In this document: piece after piece, positions 12,881 through 15,958 of the stretch | How the letters are laid out: every line of letters begins with the position of its first letter | Position numbering within the stretch: the stretch's first letter is position 1 | Assembly (NCBI GenBank): GCA_019418225.1 | Contig: DYCF01000067.1 | Location: 1-15,958, forward strand | Direction of reading: 5' to 3' | DNA from: Clostridiales bacterium | GTDB taxonomy: Bacteria > Bacillota > Clostridia > Lachnospirales > Cellulosilyticaceae | DNA length: 15,958 nucleotides | The notes under the pieces: model-generated | Told to the model about the DNA's origin: nothing | The model's database searches: none | The model's input: the letters and a program-made list of their open reading frames with translations, nothing else | Program-made: the position numbers and the translations under genes

Positions 12881-12898
12881 AGAAATGAGGTGATGTCT

Positions 12899-13336
12899 GT
12901 GAAAAAAAGTAATAAGAATATACATATTGTAGTAGTATGTATGTTACTATGTGTATTTTTGCTTGGTAATAGCTTTTGTAGTAGATACACTATAACTGAA
13001 AATATTGTTCATTCTAAACAGGCATTGCCTCGCGTGGGAGATACAATCAATCGGCTTAAAAATATAATGTATAACATAAATGCTGAGAGTATACAGGGGC
13101 GTCAACGGGGAAGTGTGATAGACGAAAAACCTGAGCAATATAGATTCGGAAATGGCATTAGAAAACAGATGCTCTTATTTTATTGTTTATGCGAAAGTAT
13201 GGCCTTATTGGTTACAGCATGGACTTCGTACATATTAATTTCGAGAAAAAACCTCATAAATTATTTGATGGCCATTATATATATTCATAAGTCGGACGGG
13301 CAAAAGGAAGGCGAACATATTTTACTAAACTCATAA
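12899..13336 (+). CDS. Small two-helix membrane protein, unknown function
   Basis: 145 aa from GTG 12899, chosen because AGGTGA (12888-12893) lies five bases upstream. Longer in-frame starts (12893, or 12803 inside nrdB and its terminator) lack proper spacing. It has a hydrophobic segment at about 8-27 and another at about 90-114, with a polar, probably extracytoplasmic stretch of some 60 residues between, and a short basic tail. There is no lipobox or family motif I recognise. It stops 28 bases before the secDF start, in the same operon, so a link to membrane protein export is possible, but this is guilt by association only. Confidence 0.7.
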   Translation: MKKSNKNIHIVVVCMLLCVFLLGNSFCSRYTITENIVHSKQALPRVGDTINRLKNIMYNINAESIQGRQRGSVIDEKPEQYRFGNGIRKQMLLFYCLCESMALLVTAWTSYILISRKNLINYLMAIIYIHKSDGQKEGEHILLNS

Positions 13337-13364
13337 GACAGTATAATAAGAAAAGAGGATTATG

Positions 13365-15527
13365 ATGAAAAATAGTAAAAATACGTTTGCAATATTAATA
13401 TGTAGTATTATTGCTTGCTTGAGTATAGCAATTTTTGGTGTGGGTGATCAAGTTAAAGGTGCCATGGAGATGCGTTTTGGTATTGATATTAGAGGTGGGG
13501 TAGAAGCTGTTTTTGAGCCACAAGACCTTGAGAGAAAAGCAACGGAAGATGAGCTAGAAGCTGCAAGGGGTATTATAGAGACGCGTTTAGATGCTAAAAA
13601 TATTACAGACCGTGAAGTAACCATTGATAAAGAGGGCGGATATATTATTGTAAAATTCCCATGGAAATCAGGAGAAACTAACTTTAATCCTGAAGATGCT
13701 ATAGCAGAATTAGGAGAAATGGCAAAGTTAACCTTTAGAGATGAAGACGGGAATGTGATGCTTGAGGGCAAGAATATCAAGAGTGCAAAGGCTATGGAAA
13801 ACACTAATGGTGTGACGAGAGGTTATGAAGTAGCACTCGTTTTTAATGGAGAGGGAACGAAATTATTTGAAGAAGCTACTGGACAATTAGTAGGTAAACG
13901 TATGGGCATTTATATGGATGAGCAGTTAATCTCAAATCCAATGGTAGAAAGTAAGATAGCCGGTGGGCAAGCTGTCATTAATAATATAGAAAGCCTAGAA
14001 GAAGCAAGTAATTTAGCTGAGAAGATAAACGCTGGTGCATTACCATTCTCTTTATCAACGACTAACTTTAGTACCATAAGTCCAACACTTGGGAATAATG
14101 CACTAAATATTATGGTAATAGCTGGTTTAGTAGCCTTTGGGCTTGTGTGCTTATTTATGATTGTATATTATAAATTACCAGGCGTTATAGCCTGCTTAGC
14201 TTTAACATTACAGATGTCATTGCAACTATTAGCTATTTCTGTGCCACAATATACATTAACTTTGCCTGGTATTGCTGGGATTATTTTATCCTTAGGTATG
14301 TCTGTAGATGCCAATATTATTATTGCTGAAAGAATTGGGGAAGAAATCAGAAAAGGAATATCATTGAGAGTCGCTATAAAGAATGGGTATCAAAGCGCCT
14401 TTTCATCTGTTTTAGATGGGAATATTACAACTGCAATTGTAGCGATTATTTTAATGGTATTGGGTTCTGGAACGATGTTAAGTTTTGGATATACCCTATT
14501 AATTGGTATGATTTTAAATGTATTTATAGGTGTAAGCGTTTCTAAGAAGTTGTTACTTTCTATAATAAGTTATAATAAATGGTATGATGTGAAATATTTT
14601 AGAAGTAGCAAAGAGACAAAGACTATAAGATTTTATGAGAATAAAAAGATTGTTGCCATTATATCAGGGATACTTGTAGTTATTGGGATTGGAAGCATAT
14701 TTATAAGAGGGGTAAAATTAGATACACAATTTACAGGGGGTGTTGTACTTAATTATGTTATTGAGAGTGAAGTGAATACAGATAGCATAGAAGCTGCTAT
14801 AGCTCAGGTGACAGATAGACCAGTAACTGTTCAAATCAGTAAGAATCAGATTGATGAAACAAAGAGTGTAACGGTAACACTTGCAGGAACAGGAGGTATG
14901 ACGCCAGAAAATCAAAAAGAAATAACAGAAGTCGTGGCGCAGGCAGTAGGAGAGCAGAATGTTACATTAGCAGAAACATATGTCGTGGAACCCTATATAG
15001 GTGCAAAGGCATTAAAAAATTCAGAGCTCGCAATTGTCTTATCAATTGTATTTATGACTATTTATGTATGGATACGTTTCTCAGTATTAAATGGTTTGAC
15101 AGCAGGGATTACGGCAATTATAGCACTCATCCATGATGCTTTTGTTGTATTTATTACATTTGTTATTTTTGGCATACCATTAAATGATGCCTTTGTAGCA
15201 GTTATACTTACGATTATAGGATATTCTATTAATGATACAATTGTACTTTATGATAGGATAAGAGAAAACATAAAGACGGATCTTAGAGCAAGTGTAACAG
15301 AGCAAGTTAATAAAGGCATTTCACAGACATTTACAAGATCGCTTAATACGTCTTTTACAACAGGAATGTGTGTACTTGTTATTTTAATCGCTTCTTTGAT
15401 TTTTGGAATTAGTTCAATCAGAGAGTTTGCATTACCTATGTTCTTTGGATTAATTAGTGGGTGCTATTCTTCTATATGTATTGCTAGTATCTTATGGGCA
15501 ATGTGGGAAAATAGAAAGAGAGCATAG
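13365..15527 (+). CDS. secDF: Protein translocase subunit SecDF (fused SecD and SecF)
   Basis: About 720 aa RND-type membrane protein that uses the proton gradient to help SecYEG-SecA pull proteins across the membrane. SecD half: N-terminal helix (8-27), FGIDIRGG (38-45), large external P1 domain (to about 240), then five helices (about 247-400) including TLPGIAGI...GMSVDANIIIAERI near 300-325. SecF half: helix at about 428-447, DTQFTGG near 453, P4 domain, then helices from about 548 with IHDAFVVF and the signature GYSINDTIVLYDRIREN near 619-635. Twelve predicted membrane helices. ATG 13365 is preferred over ATG 13362 because AGGA (13356-13359) is then five bases away. Fusion is also known in Bacillus; many clostridia have separate secD and secF. 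It ends 12 bases before a terminator. Confidence 0.95.
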   Translation: MKNSKNTFAILICSIIACLSIAIFGVGDQVKGAMEMRFGIDIRGGVEAVFEPQDLERKATEDELEAARGIIETRLDAKNITDREVTIDKEGGYIIVKFPWKSGETNFNPEDAIAELGEMAKLTFRDEDGNVMLEGKNIKSAKAMENTNGVTRGYEVALVFNGEGTKLFEEATGQLVGKRMGIYMDEQLISNPMVESKIAGGQAVINNIESLEEASNLAEKINAGALPFSLSTTNFSTISPTLGNNALNIMVIAGLVAFGLVCLFMIVYYKLPGVIACLALTLQMSLQLLAISVPQYTLTLPGIAGIILSLGMSVDANIIIAERIGEEIRKGISLRVAIKNGYQSAFSSVLDGNITTAIVAIILMVLGSGTMLSFGYTLLIGMILNVFIGVSVSKKLLLSIISYNKWYDVKYFRSSKETKTIRFYENKKIVAIISGILVVIGIGSIFIRGVKLDTQFTGGVVLNYVIESEVNTDSIEAAIAQVTDRPVTVQISKNQIDETKSVTVTLAGTGGMTPENQKEITEVVAQAVGEQNVTLAETYVVEPYIGAKALKNSELAIVLSIVFMTIYVWIRFSVLNGLTAGITAIIALIHDAFVVFITFVIFGIPLNDAFVAVILTIIGYSINDTIVLYDRIRENIKTDLRASVTEQVNKGISQTFTRSLNTSFTTGMCVLVILIASLIFGISSIREFALPMFFGLISGCYSSICIASILWAMWENRKRA

Positions 15528-15538
15528 TAGTAGTTAAT

Positions 15539-15587
15539 AACCCCTTCAAAATAGTGAAAAACTATTTTGAAGGGGTTTTATTTTTTA
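15539..15587 (+). terminator. Terminator after secDF
   Basis: A 17-bp perfect stem (15539-15555 with 15561-15577) with a GAAAA loop and a tail of mostly Ts to 15587. On the reverse strand the tail is weaker, but the hairpin also lies just past the end of the spore photoproduct lyase fragment and could serve both. Confidence 0.93.
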
Positions 15588-15606
15588 GTTAGCTATAAAA
15601 ATTTAT

Positions 15607-15903
15607 TTATATGATATATTTAAGGTCTTTATATGGAAAGAGTTCATCTAATGATTTTTTGAAGAAGTCTTTAATCTCAGCTATTTGCTCTTTAGGATAT
15701 ACGTATTTGCCATAGCCAAACTGGCCATATTTAAATTGGCGGTCTTTTTCTGTTATAGGAAGGCTTGTCTCAGGGAAGATTTGTTCAATGCGTCCTTTAG
15801 CACGTAAGGTATAGCGATGAGAGATGATTTCAAAGATTATGGGATGTTTAAGATTATCAGGTAGCTGAGCGCTAAGGTTTAAGAGTAGATCATAATACTC
15901 TAC
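15607..15903 (-). pseudogene. splB: Spore photoproduct lyase, C-terminal fragment (interrupted)
   Basis: The reverse-strand frame ending at TAA (complement of 15607-15609) reads 98 residues with no in-frame start codon. It includes EYYDLLLNLSAQLPDN, FEIISHRYTLRAKGRIEQ, KYGQFGYGKYVYPKEQ and ends LFPYKDLKYII. This is the conserved C-terminus of spore photoproduct lyase, the radical-SAM enzyme of about 340 aa that repairs thymine dimers in germinating spores. The radical-SAM core with its CxxxCxxC cluster is not present. Upstream, two TAA codons (15904-15909) and a TAG stop the frame inside a large palindrome. The gene therefore appears broken by an insertion or rearrangement, or the sequence end is wrong. 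The fragment itself shows no damage, suggesting a recent event. Confidence 0.8.
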
Positions 15904-15945
15904 TTATTATCTAGGAAAGTTCTACTTTCCTAGATAATAAGTAGA
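15899..15945. repeat. 22-bp perfect inverted repeat with 3-base loop near the window end
   Basis: Arms 15899-15920 and 15924-15945 are perfectly complementary around TCT. There is no T-run on either strand, so it is not a normal terminator. It sits exactly where the spore photoproduct lyase frame is lost. It could be the end of an inserted element (hairpin ends are typical of IS200/IS605-type elements) or a fold-back artefact at a contig end. No transposase is visible in the remaining 13 bases. Confidence 0.75.
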
Positions 15946-15958
15946 ATTGACTTGATAT

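Noticed and set aside
12803..12898. Longer N-terminus for the small membrane protein, starting inside nrdB
   Set aside because: It would translate through the terminator stem and has no ribosome binding site; GTG 12899 has AGGTGA at correct spacing.

Overview
The window is AT-rich, with clostridial ribosome binding sites and GTG/TTG starts. It carries an [FeFe]-hydrogenase operon, an oxygen-dependent-type ribonucleotide reductase and two spore-linked items: a spore photoproduct lyase fragment and a leaderless collagen-like protein. This points to a spore-forming anaerobic Clostridia member (Bacillota), possibly Lachnospirales/Cellulosilyticum-like. The genus is an inference from memory of similar proteins.

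Layout. (1) 1-84 holds a terminator of a gene lying outside the window. (2) 200-3757 is hydC-hydB-hydA, an NADH-linked multimeric [FeFe]-hydrogenase operon with a Rex-like operator at its ribosome binding site. It is followed by two terminators with a structured 80-base insert between them (3768-3927). (3) 4007-5243 is a two-gene operon: a SAP/DUF6434 protein and a GyrI-like ligand-binding protein. Fused to its tail is the C-terminal remnant of a YoaP-type acetyltransferase (to 5370). (4) 5366-8250, reverse strand, is one large collagen-like surface protein bracketed by two hairpins with the same stem sequence. (5) 8320-8907, reverse strand, is a stand-alone rpsD (ribosomal protein S4). (6) 8908-9502 is a regulatory divergent intergenic region with a Fur-like box and a pair of NrdR boxes. 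(7) 9503-12816 is nrdA-nrdB, the ribonucleotide reductase operon. (8) 12899-15527 is a small two-helix membrane protein plus a fused SecDF, read from a promoter that appears to lie inside the nrdB terminator. (9) 15607-15958, reverse strand, is the 3' part of a spore photoproduct lyase gene, cut off by a 22-bp perfect inverted repeat with stop codons in frame.

How the parts work together. HydC and HydB would carry electrons between NADH and the H-cluster subunit HydA, so H2 metabolism is coupled to the NADH pool; a Rex operator would make this respond to NADH/NAD+. NrdAB supplies dNTPs under NrdR control. SecDF supports protein export. The most unusual points are: a minimal HydB lacking the accessory iron-sulfur domains of bifurcating enzymes; a Ser in place of a Cys in the HydA P1 motif; the two decayed genes (YoaP remnant and spore photoproduct lyase); the structured element after hydA; and the promoter nested in a terminator. 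I did not find a clearly new defence or mobile system.
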